Part shown: positions 26,508 to 35,917 of the stretch, in pieces
How positions within the stretch are numbered: position 1 is the first letter of the stretch
Layout: the number at the start of each line of letters is the position of its first letter
Assembly: GCA_018241665.1 (NCBI GenBank)
Contig: JAFEDK010000023.1
Location: forward strand, 62,001-126,000
Length of the DNA: 64,000 bases
Direction: 5' to 3'
Source of the DNA: Pseudomonadota bacterium
Lineage (GTDB): Bacteria; Pseudomonadota; Gammaproteobacteria; Burkholderiales; Rhodocyclaceae
The notes under the pieces: generated by a model
The model's database searches: none
Seen by the model: the letters and a program-made list of their open reading frames with translations, nothing else
Told to the model about the DNA's origin: nothing
Position numbers and translations under genes: made by a program

Positions 26508-26847
26508 CGTGCTCCTCCTGTTTGATTGGTGTTCGCACCCGGCCAGCAAGACCATCCGGAGTGCGGGGTTAGTAGTGATACATAAAAATAAATTACGTCA
26601 ATAAAAATGTATCAAATAAATCTCGGGATGGGCGCGAATTGAATCGCTTTGTTGTCGGTGTCGCCGGCTTTGATCGGCAGAGAAATCAATTAAGTTGATG
26701 TTTTAAAATGAAAATAAGAAGAGAAACTAGTTCTGTTAAACGTAACTCAGAATCTTTCTAGCAGAAAAATTCGATACCAAGCATTGACTTAAATCAGTTC
26801 AATTTGTAACGTTTAGATCAGGAGAGCAAACCCGACGGAGACACAAG
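26508..26847. promoter_or_regulatory. Divergent control region between diiron gene and paaN operon
   Basis: A 340-base AT-rich gap. Near the diiron gene a perfect 8-bp inverted repeat, TGATACAT (26576-26583) and ATGTATCA (26607-26614), brackets a minus-strand TTGACG. On the plus side a promoter is visible: TTGACT at 26784-26789, a 17-base spacer and TAACGT at 26807-26812. Nearby TAAACGTAAC (about 26739) and GTAACGTTTA (26806-26815) are near-inverted copies, a candidate repressor site overlapping the -10 box. The middle shows nothing else recognisable. Confidence 0.6.
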
Positions 26848-28515
26848 ATGACGCACCCCCTGTTCGAGAAGTATCGCAGCACGCTCGATGGCGCCCTGGC
26901 GGCCATCGCTACCCGGGGCTACTGGTCGGCCTACCCGGAAATGCCCAGTCCCAAGCTGTACGGCGAAACCGCGCCCGAAGACGGCCGCCGCGCATTCGAA
27001 GCCCACAAGGGGCAGCACTTCGAGCTGGGGCAGCCTGGCCAGACCGGCTGGCACGGTGATGAAACCTCGCCCTACGGTGTCGAGCTGGGTACGAGCTACC
27101 CGGTGTGCACGCCGGACGTGCTGATCGAAGCCGCACAGACGGCCATGACGGAATGGCAGGCTGTCGGCGCCCGGGGCCGCACCGGCATCTGCCTGGAAAT
27201 CCTCGACCGCCTCAACAAGCAGAGCTTCGAGATTGCCCACGCGGTCATGCAGACCACCGGGCAGGGCTGGATGATGGCCTTCCAGGCCGGCGCGCCCCAT
27301 GCGCAGGACCGCGGCCTCGAAGCGCTCGCCTACGCCTGGCGCGAACAGAGCTTCGTCCCCGCCGAGGCCCATTGGGAAAAGCCCCAGGGCAAGAACCCGC
27401 CGCTGGTGATGAAGAAGCATTTCGAGATCGTCGGGCGCGGCGTGGCGCTGGTGATCGGCTGCGGCACCTTCCCGACCTGGAACACCTATCCGGGCCTGTT
27501 CGCCGCGCTGGCCACCGGCAACGGGGTGATCGTCAAGCCGCACAGCAACGCGATCCTGCCGGCCGCCATCACCGTGCGGACGATCCGCGCCGTGCTGGCC
27601 GAGAACGGCCTCGATCCCGATCTGGTCAGCCTGTGCGTGACGGACAAGCGCGCCACCACCCAGGCGCTGGCCACCCATCCGGCGATCAAGTCGGTGGATT
27701 TCACCGGTAGCAACGTGTTCGGCCAATGGCTCATCGACAACTGCCGCCAGGCCCAGGTCTATGCGGAGCTGGCAGGGGTGAACAACATCGTGATCGACTC
27801 GACGGACGCCTACAAGGCGACGCTCGGCAACCTGGCCTTCACGCTGTCCCTGTACTCCGGGCAGATGTGCACCACCTCCCAGGCGATCTTCGTCCCGGCC
27901 GGCGGCATCGATACCGACGAAGGCCACAAGACTTACGACGAGGTGTGTGCCGACCTGGCCCGCGCCGTCGAGCGTTTCCTGTCCAAGCCGGAAGTCGCCC
28001 ATGCGGTGCTCGGCGCGATCCAGTCGAACGACACCCTCGAACGCATCGCGCTGGCCGACAGCGGCGAGCTGGGGCAGGTGGTGCTGGCCTCGAAGACGCT
28101 GGAGAACCCGGACTTCCCGGCGGCCCGCGTGCGCACGCCGGTGCTGCTGGCCTGCGATGCGGCCGACGAGCGGCTCTATATGGAAGAGCGCTTCGGCCCG
28201 ATCAGCTTCATCGTCAAGACGGCCGATACGGCGGCGGCCATCGCGTTGTCCGAGCGGGCCGTCGCCACCCACGGCGCGCTGACGGTCGGCGTCTATTCGA
28301 CGCGCCAGGACGTGCTCGATGCGATGACCAAAGCCACCTGGCGCAGCAAGGTCGCCCTGTCCATCAACCTGAGCGGCGGCGTGTTCGTCAATCAGTCGGC
28401 GGCCTTCTCCGACTACCACGGCACCGGCGGCAACCCGGCGGCCAACGCGGCCTACGCCGACTCGGCCTTCGTCGCCAACCGCTTCCGCGTGGTGCAGCGC
28501 CGCTACCACGCCTGA
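26848..28515 (+). CDS. paaN: Phenylacetate degradation protein PaaN (ring-opening aldehyde dehydrogenase)
   Basis: 555 residues, a member of the aldehyde dehydrogenase superfamily of PaaN type. GCGTFPTWNTYPGLFAALATGN is in the cofactor region, DFTGSNVFGQW and ELAGVNNIV carry the Glu region, and SLYSGQMCTTSQAIF carries the catalytic Cys. Unlike E. coli PaaZ it has no C-terminal MaoC hydratase domain, so the oxepin-CoA hydrolase step must come from elsewhere. It oxidises the ring-opened semialdehyde CoA. It begins the long paa operon after a visible promoter. Confidence 0.92.
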   Translation: MTHPLFEKYRSTLDGALAAIATRGYWSAYPEMPSPKLYGETAPEDGRRAFEAHKGQHFELGQPGQTGWHGDETSPYGVELGTSYPVCTPDVLIEAAQTAMTEWQAVGARGRTGICLEILDRLNKQSFEIAHAVMQTTGQGWMMAFQAGAPHAQDRGLEALAYAWREQSFVPAEAHWEKPQGKNPPLVMKKHFEIVGRGVALVIGCGTFPTWNTYPGLFAALATGNGVIVKPHSNAILPAAITVRTIRAVLAENGLDPDLVSLCVTDKRATTQALATHPAIKSVDFTGSNVFGQWLIDNCRQAQVYAELAGVNNIVIDSTDAYKATLGNLAFTLSLYSGQMCTTSQAIFVPAGGIDTDEGHKTYDEVCADLARAVERFLSKPEVAHAVLGAIQSNDTLERIALADSGELGQVVLASKTLENPDFPAARVRTPVLLACDAADERLYMEERFGPISFIVKTADTAAAIALSERAVATHGALTVGVYSTRQDVLDAMTKATWRSKVALSINLSGGVFVNQSAAFSDYHGTGGNPAANAAYADSAFVANRFRVVQRRYHA

Positions 28516-28527
28516 AGGAGCCCCGTC

Positions 28528-29325
28528 ATGGAATACCAGAACATCCTCTATACGGTGGAGGAGGGCGTTGCTCGCCTGACCCTCAACCGGCCGGACAAGC
28601 TCAACAGCTTCACCGGCGAGATGCACGCCGAACTGCGGCATGCCCTCGATGTGCTGCAGGCCGACAAGAATGTTCGCGTGCTGGTCCTGACCGGTGCCGG
28701 GCGCGCCTTCTGCGCCGGCCAGGATCTGGCCGACCCGGACATGGCCAGGACGCCCGATGGCGCGATGCCCGACATCGGCAATGTCGTCGAGCGCAACTAC
28801 AAGCCGCTGGTGCTGCGCCTGCAGAACCTGCGCGTGCCGACCATCGCCGCGGTGAACGGCATCGCTGCCGGTGCCGGCGCCAGCGTGGCGCTGGCCTGCG
28901 ACCTGGTGGTGGCGGCCCGCTCGGCGTCCTTCCTGCAGGCCTTCAGCAAGATCGGCCTGGTGCCCGACACCGGCGGCACCTGGTTCCTGCCCCAACGGGT
29001 CGGCATGGCGCGGGCGATGGGCCTGGCGCTGCTGGCTGAAAAGCTGCCCGCCGACAAGGCCGCCGACTGGGGCCTGATCTGGGCCGCCTACGACGATGCC
29101 GAGTTCGCCGCCCGCGTGGACGGCCTCGCCACCCAGCTCGCCGCCATGCCCACCAAGGCCCTGGTGCGCACTCGCCAGGCACTGCACGCGGCGCCGGGCC
29201 ACACGCTGGAGCAGCAGCTCTCCTTCGAGGGCGGCTTCATGCGCGAACTGGGCTGGAGCGCGGACTACGCCGAAGGCGTCGCCGCCTTCATGGAAAAGCG
29301 CGCACCGAAGTTCACGGGGGAATGA
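28528..29325 (+). CDS. paaG: Ring-1,2-epoxyphenylacetyl-CoA isomerase
   Basis: 265 residues, crotonase fold: RAFCAGQDLADPDM, AVNGIAAGAGASVALACDLVVAA and KIGLVPDTGGTWFLPQRVG are characteristic of PaaG. An Asp in LVPDTGG replaces the second hydratase Glu, as expected for an isomerase. It converts the epoxide to oxepin-CoA and also shifts double bonds later in the route. It follows paaN by 12 bases and overlaps paaH (ATGA). Confidence 0.93.
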   Translation: MEYQNILYTVEEGVARLTLNRPDKLNSFTGEMHAELRHALDVLQADKNVRVLVLTGAGRAFCAGQDLADPDMARTPDGAMPDIGNVVERNYKPLVLRLQNLRVPTIAAVNGIAAGAGASVALACDLVVAARSASFLQAFSKIGLVPDTGGTWFLPQRVGMARAMGLALLAEKLPADKAADWGLIWAAYDDAEFAARVDGLATQLAAMPTKALVRTRQALHAAPGHTLEQQLSFEGGFMRELGWSADYAEGVAAFMEKRAPKFTGE

Positions 29326-30854
29326 GCGTGAGTGCTGCCTTGAACCCCTCTGCCGTCGTCGCCGTGGTCGGTTCCGGTGCGATGGGCGCCGGCATCGCCC
29401 AGGTGGCCGCCGCCGCCGGGCATGTCGTCAAGCTGGTGGACAACCGGCCTGGCGCAGCGGCCCAGGCCGTAGCGGCGATCCGCGCCCAGTTCGCGCGGCT
29501 CGCCGACAAAGGCCGCATCGATGCCAACGCGGCCCGCACCGCCAGCGAGCGCCTGATTGCCGTGGAAGCCGTGGCTGAACTGGCCGACGCCGCACTGGTG
29601 ATCGAGGCCATCGTCGAGGACCTGGGCGCCAAGCAGGGCCTGTTCCGCAGCCTGGAAGACATCGTCGCGGCGGACTGCCTGTTCGGCACCAACACCTCAT
29701 CCATCTCGGTGACCGCCATCGGCGCCGCGCTGCAGCGGCCGGAGCGCCTGGCCGGCCTGCATTTCTTCAACCCGGCGCCGCTAATGGCGCTGGTGGAAAT
29801 CGTCTCCGGCCTGGCCACCGATGCCGCCGTCGCCGAAACCCTGTTCGCCACCGCCGCGGCCTGGGGCAAGACGCCGGTGCACGCCCGCTCGACGCCCGGC
29901 TTCATCGTCAATCGGGTCGCCCGGCCGTACTACGCCGAAGCCTTGCGCATCCTCGGCGAAGGCGGCGCGGATTGCGCCACCCTCGACGCACTGCTGCGGG
30001 ACGCCGGTGGCTTCCGCATGGGCCCCTTCGAGCTGATGGACATGATCGGCCACGATGTGAATTTCGCGGTGACGCGCTCCGTGTGGTCGGCCTTCTACAA
30101 CGACCCGCGCTTCACGCCGTCGCTGATCCAGCAGGAGCTGGTGGACGCCGGTTTCCTCGGGCGCAAGACGGGCCGCGGTTTCTACGATTACCGGGAAGGC
30201 GCCGAACGGCCGCAGCCGAAGGAGGCCGTCGCCCAGACCCTGCCGGGCGCGATCACCCTGTACGGCGAATCCCCGGCGGCGCTGGCGCTGGCCGACCGGC
30301 TCCACGAGCGCGGTGTCAGCTACACCTGGGGCGCGGCTGGCGACGAGCGTATCGCGGCGGTCGGCGAGGCGGTGGTCTTCGTCACCGATGGCCGCACCGC
30401 GACGCGGCGGGCGGCGGAAACGGGCATCGCCAACCTGGTGCTGATCGACCTCGCGCTGGATTACCACAGCGCGCCGCGCATCGCGTTGGGCGCCGCCGTC
30501 AATTGCTGGGCACCGGCTGTCGGCGCGGCCATCGGCCTGCTGCAGGCGGCGGGCTTCGCCGTCTCGCGCCTCGGCGACGTGCCGGGGCTGGCGGTGATGC
30601 GCACCGTCGCGATGCTTGCCAACGAAGCGGCGGACGCGGTGAACCAGCGCGTCTGCGACGCGGCCGGCGCCGATGCGGCGATGCGCCTCGGCGTCAATTA
30701 TCCCCGTGGGCCGCTGGCCTGGGCCGACCTGGTCGGCTTGCCGGCGATCTGCGCGGTACTCGCCAATCTGGCCCAGTTCTACGGCGAAGACCGTTACCGG
30801 GTCTCGCCGCTGATCCAGCAGCGGGTGCTGGCCGGAAGGAAGATCCATGACTGA
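29322..30854 (+). CDS. paaH: 3-hydroxyadipyl-CoA dehydrogenase
   Basis: 510 residues. The Rossmann motif VVGSGAMGAGIAQVAAAAGH is near residue 13, followed by NTSSISVTAIG and HFFNPAPLMALVEI, then two copies of the 3HCDH C-terminal domain, giving the long PaaH form. It oxidises 3-hydroxyadipyl-CoA with NAD+. The start overlaps the paaG stop and the end overlaps paaI by eight bases, so the genes are coupled. Confidence 0.93.
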   Translation: MSVSAALNPSAVVAVVGSGAMGAGIAQVAAAAGHVVKLVDNRPGAAAQAVAAIRAQFARLADKGRIDANAARTASERLIAVEAVAELADAALVIEAIVEDLGAKQGLFRSLEDIVAADCLFGTNTSSISVTAIGAALQRPERLAGLHFFNPAPLMALVEIVSGLATDAAVAETLFATAAAWGKTPVHARSTPGFIVNRVARPYYAEALRILGEGGADCATLDALLRDAGGFRMGPFELMDMIGHDVNFAVTRSVWSAFYNDPRFTPSLIQQELVDAGFLGRKTGRGFYDYREGAERPQPKEAVAQTLPGAITLYGESPAALALADRLHERGVSYTWGAAGDERIAAVGEAVVFVTDGRTATRRAAETGIANLVLIDLALDYHSAPRIALGAAVNCWAPAVGAAIGLLQAAGFAVSRLGDVPGLAVMRTVAMLANEAADAVNQRVCDAAGADAAMRLGVNYPRGPLAWADLVGLPAICAVLANLAQFYGEDRYRVSPLIQQRVLAGRKIHD

Positions 30855-31296
30855 ACACGGCCCCGACGCCGCCCAGGCGCTGGCCGAAGCCGTCGCCGAC
30901 AGCATGTGGTCCCGCGACCGGGCCACCCAGGCTCTCGGCATGCGCATCGAGGCGATCCGTCCCGGCTACGCGCGGATCTCCATGCCGGTCCGCGAGGACA
31001 TGCTCAACGGCCACCGCATCTGCCACGGCGGCCTGATCTTCACGCTGGCGGACACCGCCTTCGCGTACGCCTGCAACAGTTACAACAAGAACACGGTCGC
31101 CTCCGCGTGCCATATCGACTTCCTCGCCCCTGGGCGAGAGGGCGACACGCTGCAGGCAGAGGCCGTCGAACAGTCCGCCTCCGGCCGCACCGGCGTTTAC
31201 GACGTCACCGTGCGGGACGGCGAAGGCCGGACCCTCGCCCTGTTCCGGGGCAAGAGCTACCGGATCTCCGGCGAAGTGATCGACAACAAAGGATGA
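30847..31296 (+). CDS. paaI: PaaI-type hotdog thioesterase
   Basis: 149 residues, hotdog fold. RICHGGLIFTLADTAFAYACNSY carries the catalytic Asp region of PaaI, and ASACHIDFLAPGREGD follows. It hydrolyses hydroxyphenylacetyl-CoA or stalled intermediates to free CoA. It overlaps the paaH end by eight bases and precedes paaK by 13. Confidence 0.92.
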   Translation: MTEHGPDAAQALAEAVADSMWSRDRATQALGMRIEAIRPGYARISMPVREDMLNGHRICHGGLIFTLADTAFAYACNSYNKNTVASACHIDFLAPGREGDTLQAEAVEQSASGRTGVYDVTVRDGEGRTLALFRGKSYRISGEVIDNKG

Positions 31297-31309
31297 GGAG
31301 AAACACCCC

Positions 31310-32635
31310 GTGACCGCCAAGTTGCCCCAACCCGGCGAGCTCGACCCGATCGAGACCGCCAGCCGCGACGAGATCGCCGCGCTCCAGCTCGAGCGCCTCA
31401 AGTGGTCCGTGCGCCACACCTACGACAACGTGGAGCCGTACCGCCGTAAGTGCCTCGACAAGGGCGTCCACCCGGACGACCTGAAGTCCCTGGCCGACCT
31501 CGGCCGCTTCCCCTTCATGACCAAGTCGGACCTGCGCGACAACTACCCCTTCGGGCTGTTTGCTGTGCCGGTGAAGCAGATCCGCCGCCTGCACGCCTCC
31601 AGCGGCACCACCGGCAAGCCGGTGGTGGTCGGCTACACCGAGAACGACCTGAACAACTGGGCCAACCTGGTCGCCCGCTCCATCCGCGCGGCCGGCGGCC
31701 GGCCCGGCGACATGGTCCACGTGGCCTACGGCTACGGCATGTTCACCGGCGGCCTCGGCGCCCACTACGGCGTCGAGCGCCTTGGCTGCACCGTGGTGCC
31801 GATGTCCGGTGGCCAGACCGAAAAGCAGGTCCAGCAGATCCTCGACTTTCGGCCGGACATCATCATGGTCACCCCGTCCTATTCGCTGGTGATCGCCGAG
31901 GAGTTCGAGCGCCTGGGCATCCCGCCGGAGGAGATCTCCCTCAAGGTCGGCATCTTCGGCGCCGAGCCGTGGGGGCAGGGCATGCGCGCCGAGATCGAGC
32001 GCAAGCTGGGGCTCGACGCGGTGGATATCTACGGCCTGACCGAAGTGATGGGCCCCGGCGTGGCCTGCGAGTGCATCGAGAGCAAGGATGGTCCGGTGAT
32101 CTGGGAAGACCATTTCTACCCGGAGATCATCGACCCGGAAACCGGCGAGGTGCTGCCGGACGGCGAGCAAGGCGAACTGGTGTTCACCTCGCTGACCAAG
32201 GAGGGTTTCCCGGTCATCCGCTACCGCACCCGCGACCTGACCCGCCTGCTCAAGCCGACCTCGCGGTCGTTCCGGCGCATGGACAAGATCGTCGGGCGCT
32301 CCGACGACATGCTGATCGTGCGCGGCGTGAATGTATTCCCGACCCAGATCGAGGAGCAGATCCTGCGCGAGCCGCGTCTGACCGGCAATTACCAGATCGT
32401 GCTGACCCGCGACGGCCACCTGGACAACGTCGAGGTGCGCTGCGAGCTGCAGCGCGAGCTGACCGGCAAGGTCGGTCGCGGCGCCATCGAGGAAATCAGC
32501 CGCAGCGTAGCCCACCACATCAAGACCATCATCGGCATCTCGACCCGCGTGCAGGTGATGGACTTCGACACCATCCCGCGCACCCAGACCGGCAAGGCCC
32601 GCCGTGTCATCGACCAGCGCCCCAAGCTGCAGTGA
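31310..32635 (+). CDS. paaK: Phenylacetate-CoA ligase
   Basis: 441 residues from GTG 31310 with GGATGAGGAG upstream. LHASSGTTGKPVVVGYTEND is the P-loop motif, GAEPWGQGMR and DIYGLTEVMGPGVACEC are PaaK marks, and the hinge is GRSDDMLIVRGVNVFPTQIE. It activates phenylacetate with ATP to phenylacetyl-CoA, the first step and the source of the PaaX inducer. Position inside the operon agrees. Confidence 0.95.
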   Translation: MTAKLPQPGELDPIETASRDEIAALQLERLKWSVRHTYDNVEPYRRKCLDKGVHPDDLKSLADLGRFPFMTKSDLRDNYPFGLFAVPVKQIRRLHASSGTTGKPVVVGYTENDLNNWANLVARSIRAAGGRPGDMVHVAYGYGMFTGGLGAHYGVERLGCTVVPMSGGQTEKQVQQILDFRPDIIMVTPSYSLVIAEEFERLGIPPEEISLKVGIFGAEPWGQGMRAEIERKLGLDAVDIYGLTEVMGPGVACECIESKDGPVIWEDHFYPEIIDPETGEVLPDGEQGELVFTSLTKEGFPVIRYRTRDLTRLLKPTSRSFRRMDKIVGRSDDMLIVRGVNVFPTQIEEQILREPRLTGNYQIVLTRDGHLDNVEVRCELQRELTGKVGRGAIEEISRSVAHHIKTIIGISTRVQVMDFDTIPRTQTGKARRVIDQRPKLQ

Positions 32636-32649
32636 AGGAGACCGACAAC

Positions 32650-33855
32650 ATGAACGAAGCCTTCATCTGCGACGCAATCCGCACCCCCATCGGCCGCTAC
32701 GGCGGCACGCTGGCGGCCGTGCGGCCCGACGACCTCGGCGCCGTTCCCCTCAAGGCCCTTATGCGCCGCAATGCGGGCGTGGACTGGACGGCAGTGGACG
32801 ACATCGTCTTCGGCTGCGCCAACCAGGCTGGCGAGGACAACCGCAATGTGGCGCGCATGTCCGGCCTGCTGGCCGGGCTGCCCATCGACGTGCCGGGTAC
32901 AACGGTCAACCGCCTGTGCGGCTCCGGCCTCGACGCGGTTGGGCTGGCGGCGCGCTCCATCAAGGCCGGCGAAACCAGCCTGATGATCGCCGGCGGCGTG
33001 GAGAGCATGTCCCGCGCGCCCTTCGTGATGGGCAAGGCCGACGCGGCCTTTTCCCGCCAGGCCGCGATCTACGACACCACCATCGGCTGGCGCTTCATCA
33101 ATCCCTTGATGCACCAGCTGCACGGCACCCACTCGATGCCGCAGACCGCCGACAACGTGGCGGCCGACTTCGGCATCGCCCGCGCCGACCAGGACGCCTT
33201 CGCGCTGCGCTCCCAGCAGCGCTGGGCCGCCGCCCACGAGGCGGGGCGCTTTGCCGACGAGCTGGTGCCGGTGGAGATCCCGCGCAAGAAGGGCGAGCCG
33301 CTGCTGTTCGCCGCCGACGAGCATCCGCGCCCCGACACCACGCTGGAATCGTTGGCTCGGCTGAAGGGCGTCAATGGCCCCGAGCTGAGCGTCACCGCCG
33401 GCAACGCGTCTGGTGTGAATGACGGTGCCTGCGCGCTGCTGCTGGCTTCCGCCGCGGCGATGGCCCGCCATGGGCTGACGCCCCGCGCACGGGTGGTCGG
33501 AATGGCCACCGCCGGCGTGGCGCCGCGGGTCATGGGCATCGGGCCGGTGCCGGCGGTGCGCAAGGTGCTGGCCCAGACCGGGCTGAGCCTCGACCAGATG
33601 GACGTTATCGAACTCAACGAAGCCTTCGCCGCCCAGTCCCTGGCGGTGCTGCGCGAGCTCGGGCTGGCGGACGACGAGGCGCGCGTCAATCCCAACGGCG
33701 GCGCCATCGCGATGGGCCATCCACTGGGCATGAGCGGCGCCCGGCTGGTCACCACCGCCCTCTACGAACTGCAGCGCCGCGGCGGCCGCTACGCCCTTTG
33801 CACCATGTGCATCGGCGTCGGGCAGGGCATCGCGATGGTCATCGAACGCATCTGA
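32650..33855 (+). CDS. paaJ: 3-oxoadipyl-CoA thiolase
   Basis: 401 residues, thiolase superfamily. The start [20 protein letters not shown] is typical of 3-oxoadipyl-CoA thiolases. The acylated Cys lies in [14 protein letters not shown], followed by [16 protein letters not shown], the [18 protein letters not shown]is motif and [10 protein letters not shown] with the second Cys. It releases acetyl-CoA and succinyl-CoA at the end of the phenylacetate route. Confidence 0.95.
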   Translation: MNEAFICDAIRTPIGRYGGTLAAVRPDDLGAVPLKALMRRNAGVDWTAVDDIVFGCANQAGEDNRNVARMSGLLAGLPIDVPGTTVNRLCGSGLDAVGLAARSIKAGETSLMIAGGVESMSRAPFVMGKADAAFSRQAAIYDTTIGWRFINPLMHQLHGTHSMPQTADNVAADFGIARADQDAFALRSQQRWAAAHEAGRFADELVPVEIPRKKGEPLLFAADEHPRPDTTLESLARLKGVNGPELSVTAGNASGVNDGACALLLASAAAMARHGLTPRARVVGMATAGVAPRVMGIGPVPAVRKVLAQTGLSLDQMDVIELNEAFAAQSLAVLRELGLADDEARVNPNGGAIAMGHPLGMSGARLVTTALYELQRRGGRYALCTMCIGVGQGIAMVIERI

Positions 33856-33887
33856 CAACCATAAGCAGGATAAGGAGGAGACACCCA

Positions 33888-35033
33888 GTGAATAAGACTT
33901 TCAGGAAACTCGCCGCCGGCGCGGCCGTGGCACTGGCGAGCCTGGCCGCCCAGGCCGCCGAGCCGATCCGCATCGGCTCGGTGTTGTCGGTCACCGGCCC
34001 GGCCGCCTTTCTCGGCGACCCGGAACTGAAGACGCTGCAGCTGTACGTGGAGGACATCAACAAGAAGGGCGGCGTGCTCGGGCGGCCGCTGCAGCTGGTC
34101 CATTACGACGACGGCAGCGACGCCAACAAGGCCAACGGTTTCGCCAAGCGCCTGCTGGACGACGACAAGGTGGACCTGCTGATCGGCGGCACCACCACCG
34201 GCGCGACGATGGCGATGGTGCCGCTGGCCGAGAAGTCCGGTACGCCCTTCATCTCCCTGGCCGGCGCGGTGGTCATCGTCGAGCCGGTGAAGAAGTTCGT
34301 CTTCAAGACGCCCCATACCGACCGCATGGCGGCAGAGAAGGTCTTCGAGGACATGAAGAAGCGCGGCCTCACGCGGATCGCGCTGCTGTCCGAGACCAGC
34401 GGCTTCGGCCAGTCCGGCAAGAAGGAAGCCGAGCTGGTGGCTGCTAGATACGGAATCAGCCTGGTGGCCAGCGAGACCTACGGGCCGAAGGATACGGACA
34501 TGAGCCCGCAGCTCACCAAGCTGAAGTCGGCGCCCGGCGTGCAGGCGATCTTCGTGTTCGGCCTGGGGCAGGGGCCGGCCATCGTGACCCGCAATTACCG
34601 CCAGCTCGGCATCGCGTTGCCGCTGTACCAGTCCCATGGCGTGGCCTCGGACGAGTTCCTGAAGCTCGCCGGCCCGGCCGCGGAGGGCGTCCGCCTGCCG
34701 TCGCCGGCCCAGCTGGTGCCGGACAAGCTGCCCGCCGCCGATCCGCAGAAGCCGGTGGTTGTGGCCTACGACAAGGCCTTCCGGGAGCGCTACAAGCAGG
34801 ACGTGTCCACCTTCGGCGGCTACGCCTACGACGGCCTGATGCTCGCCGTCGAGGCCATCAAGCGCGCCGGCGCCACCGACAAGGCCAAGGTCCGCGACGC
34901 CCTCGAGGCGACCCGCGGCTACGTGGGCACCAGCGGCAAGGTCAGCATGTCCGCCAGCGACCACATGGGGCTCGATCTGTCCTCGTTCCGCATGCTCGAA
35001 GTGCGCAACGGCGACTGGACGCTGAGCAACTGA
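33888..35033 (+). CDS. Periplasmic binding protein of a branched-chain amino acid type ABC importer
   Basis: 381 residues from GTG 33888 with AAGGAGGAG upstream. A signal peptide (KLAAGAAVALASLAAQAAE) is followed by the LivJ/Leu-Ile-Val binding fold: IRIGSVLSVTGPAAFLGD, LIGGTTTGATMAMVPLAE and TFGGYAYDGLMLAVEAIKRAG. Being inside the paa operon it probably captures phenylacetate or a related acid. No permease or ATPase genes adjoin; a set lacking a binding protein is at 18221-21609, a plausible partner. Confidence 0.92.
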   Translation: MNKTFRKLAAGAAVALASLAAQAAEPIRIGSVLSVTGPAAFLGDPELKTLQLYVEDINKKGGVLGRPLQLVHYDDGSDANKANGFAKRLLDDDKVDLLIGGTTTGATMAMVPLAEKSGTPFISLAGAVVIVEPVKKFVFKTPHTDRMAAEKVFEDMKKRGLTRIALLSETSGFGQSGKKEAELVAARYGISLVASETYGPKDTDMSPQLTKLKSAPGVQAIFVFGLGQGPAIVTRNYRQLGIALPLYQSHGVASDEFLKLAGPAAEGVRLPSPAQLVPDKLPAADPQKPVVVAYDKAFRERYKQDVSTFGGYAYDGLMLAVEAIKRAGATDKAKVRDALEATRGYVGTSGKVSMSASDHMGLDLSSFRMLEVRNGDWTLSN

Positions 35034-35057
35034 GCGCAGCGACAGGAGGGTAGTCAA

Positions 35058-35864
35058 ATGAACGGCACCTATACCCATCTCCAGATCGAACGCCAGGGCC
35101 CGGTGGCGACGCTGTGGATGAATCGGCCGGAGGTGTTCAACGCCTTCGACGAGCAGTTGATCGACGAACTCGCCGCAGCCTGCGCTGAAGCGGACGCCGA
35201 CACCGGCGTGCGCGTGGTGGTGCTGGCCGGCCGCGGGCGCCACTTCTCGGCCGGGGCCGACCTCAACTGGATGCAGCGCGCCGCGGCCCGCAGCGAAGCC
35301 GACAACCTGAGCGATGCGCGCCGTTTCGCCGCCATGCTGCAGACGCTGGCCGGGCTGTCCAAGCCGACCATCGCCCGCGTGCAGGGGGCTGCGCTGGGTG
35401 GCGGCACCGGCCTGGCGGCGGCCTGCGACATGGCGGTGGCGGCGGACGACGCGGTGTTCTCCACATCGGAGGTGAAGTTCGGAATCATCCCGGCGGTCAT
35501 CAGCCCCTACGTGCTGCGGGCTATCGGCCCCCGCCAGGCGCTGCGCTACTTCCAGACCGCCGAGCGGATTCCCGCCGCCGACGCCAAGACCATCGGCCTG
35601 GTGCACGAGGTGGCCCCCGCCGAGCGGCTCGACGATGCGGTCGGCCGTCTGGTGGATGCGCTGCTGGCTGGCGGACCGCAGGCGCAAGGGGCTGCCAAGG
35701 CCCTGATCGCGGAAATCGCCGGCCGTCCTCTCGACGCCGCGACGGCCGAGGAGACCGCGCAGCGCATCGCCTGCCAGCGCATGAGCGAAGAGGCGCGGGA
35801 AGGCTTCGCGGCCTTCCTGCAGAAACGTCCCCCGGCCTGGATGGCCGGACCCGGCAAGCCCTGA
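35058..35864 (+). CDS. Enoyl-CoA hydratase of LiuC-like type within the paa operon
   Basis: 268 residues, crotonase fold with FSAGADLNWMQRAA and SEVKFGIIPAVISPYVLRAIG, features usually seen in methylglutaconyl-CoA hydratases (LiuC, AtuE). In this operon no other plain hydratase exists to hydrate 2,3-dehydroadipyl-CoA, so it probably fills the PaaF role. The start ATG 35058 follows CAGGAGGG. Substrate by context only. Confidence 0.88.
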   Translation: MNGTYTHLQIERQGPVATLWMNRPEVFNAFDEQLIDELAAACAEADADTGVRVVVLAGRGRHFSAGADLNWMQRAAARSEADNLSDARRFAAMLQTLAGLSKPTIARVQGAALGGGTGLAAACDMAVAADDAVFSTSEVKFGIIPAVISPYVLRAIGPRQALRYFQTAERIPAADAKTIGLVHEVAPAERLDDAVGRLVDALLAGGPQAQGAAKALIAEIAGRPLDAATAEETAQRIACQRMSEEAREGFAAFLQKRPPAWMAGPGKP

Positions 35865-35870
35865 AGACCA

Positions 35871-35899
35871 GGGCCGGCGAGCTTTGCGCCGACCGGCCC
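35871..35899 (+). other. Intra-operon hairpin before paaA
   Basis: GGGCCGG (35871-35877) and CCGGCCC (35893-35899) form a 7-bp stem with a 15-base loop in the 53-base gap between the hydratase and paaA. There is no T-run. It may act as an mRNA stability or processing point between operon halves. Confidence 0.4.
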
Positions 35900-35917
35900 G
35901 TGTAAAGGAGAGAACAG

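Noticed and set aside
26818..29202. A 794-codon minus-strand frame
   Set aside because: It is the mirror of paaN and paaG, rich in His, Gly and Arg, without recognisable domains.
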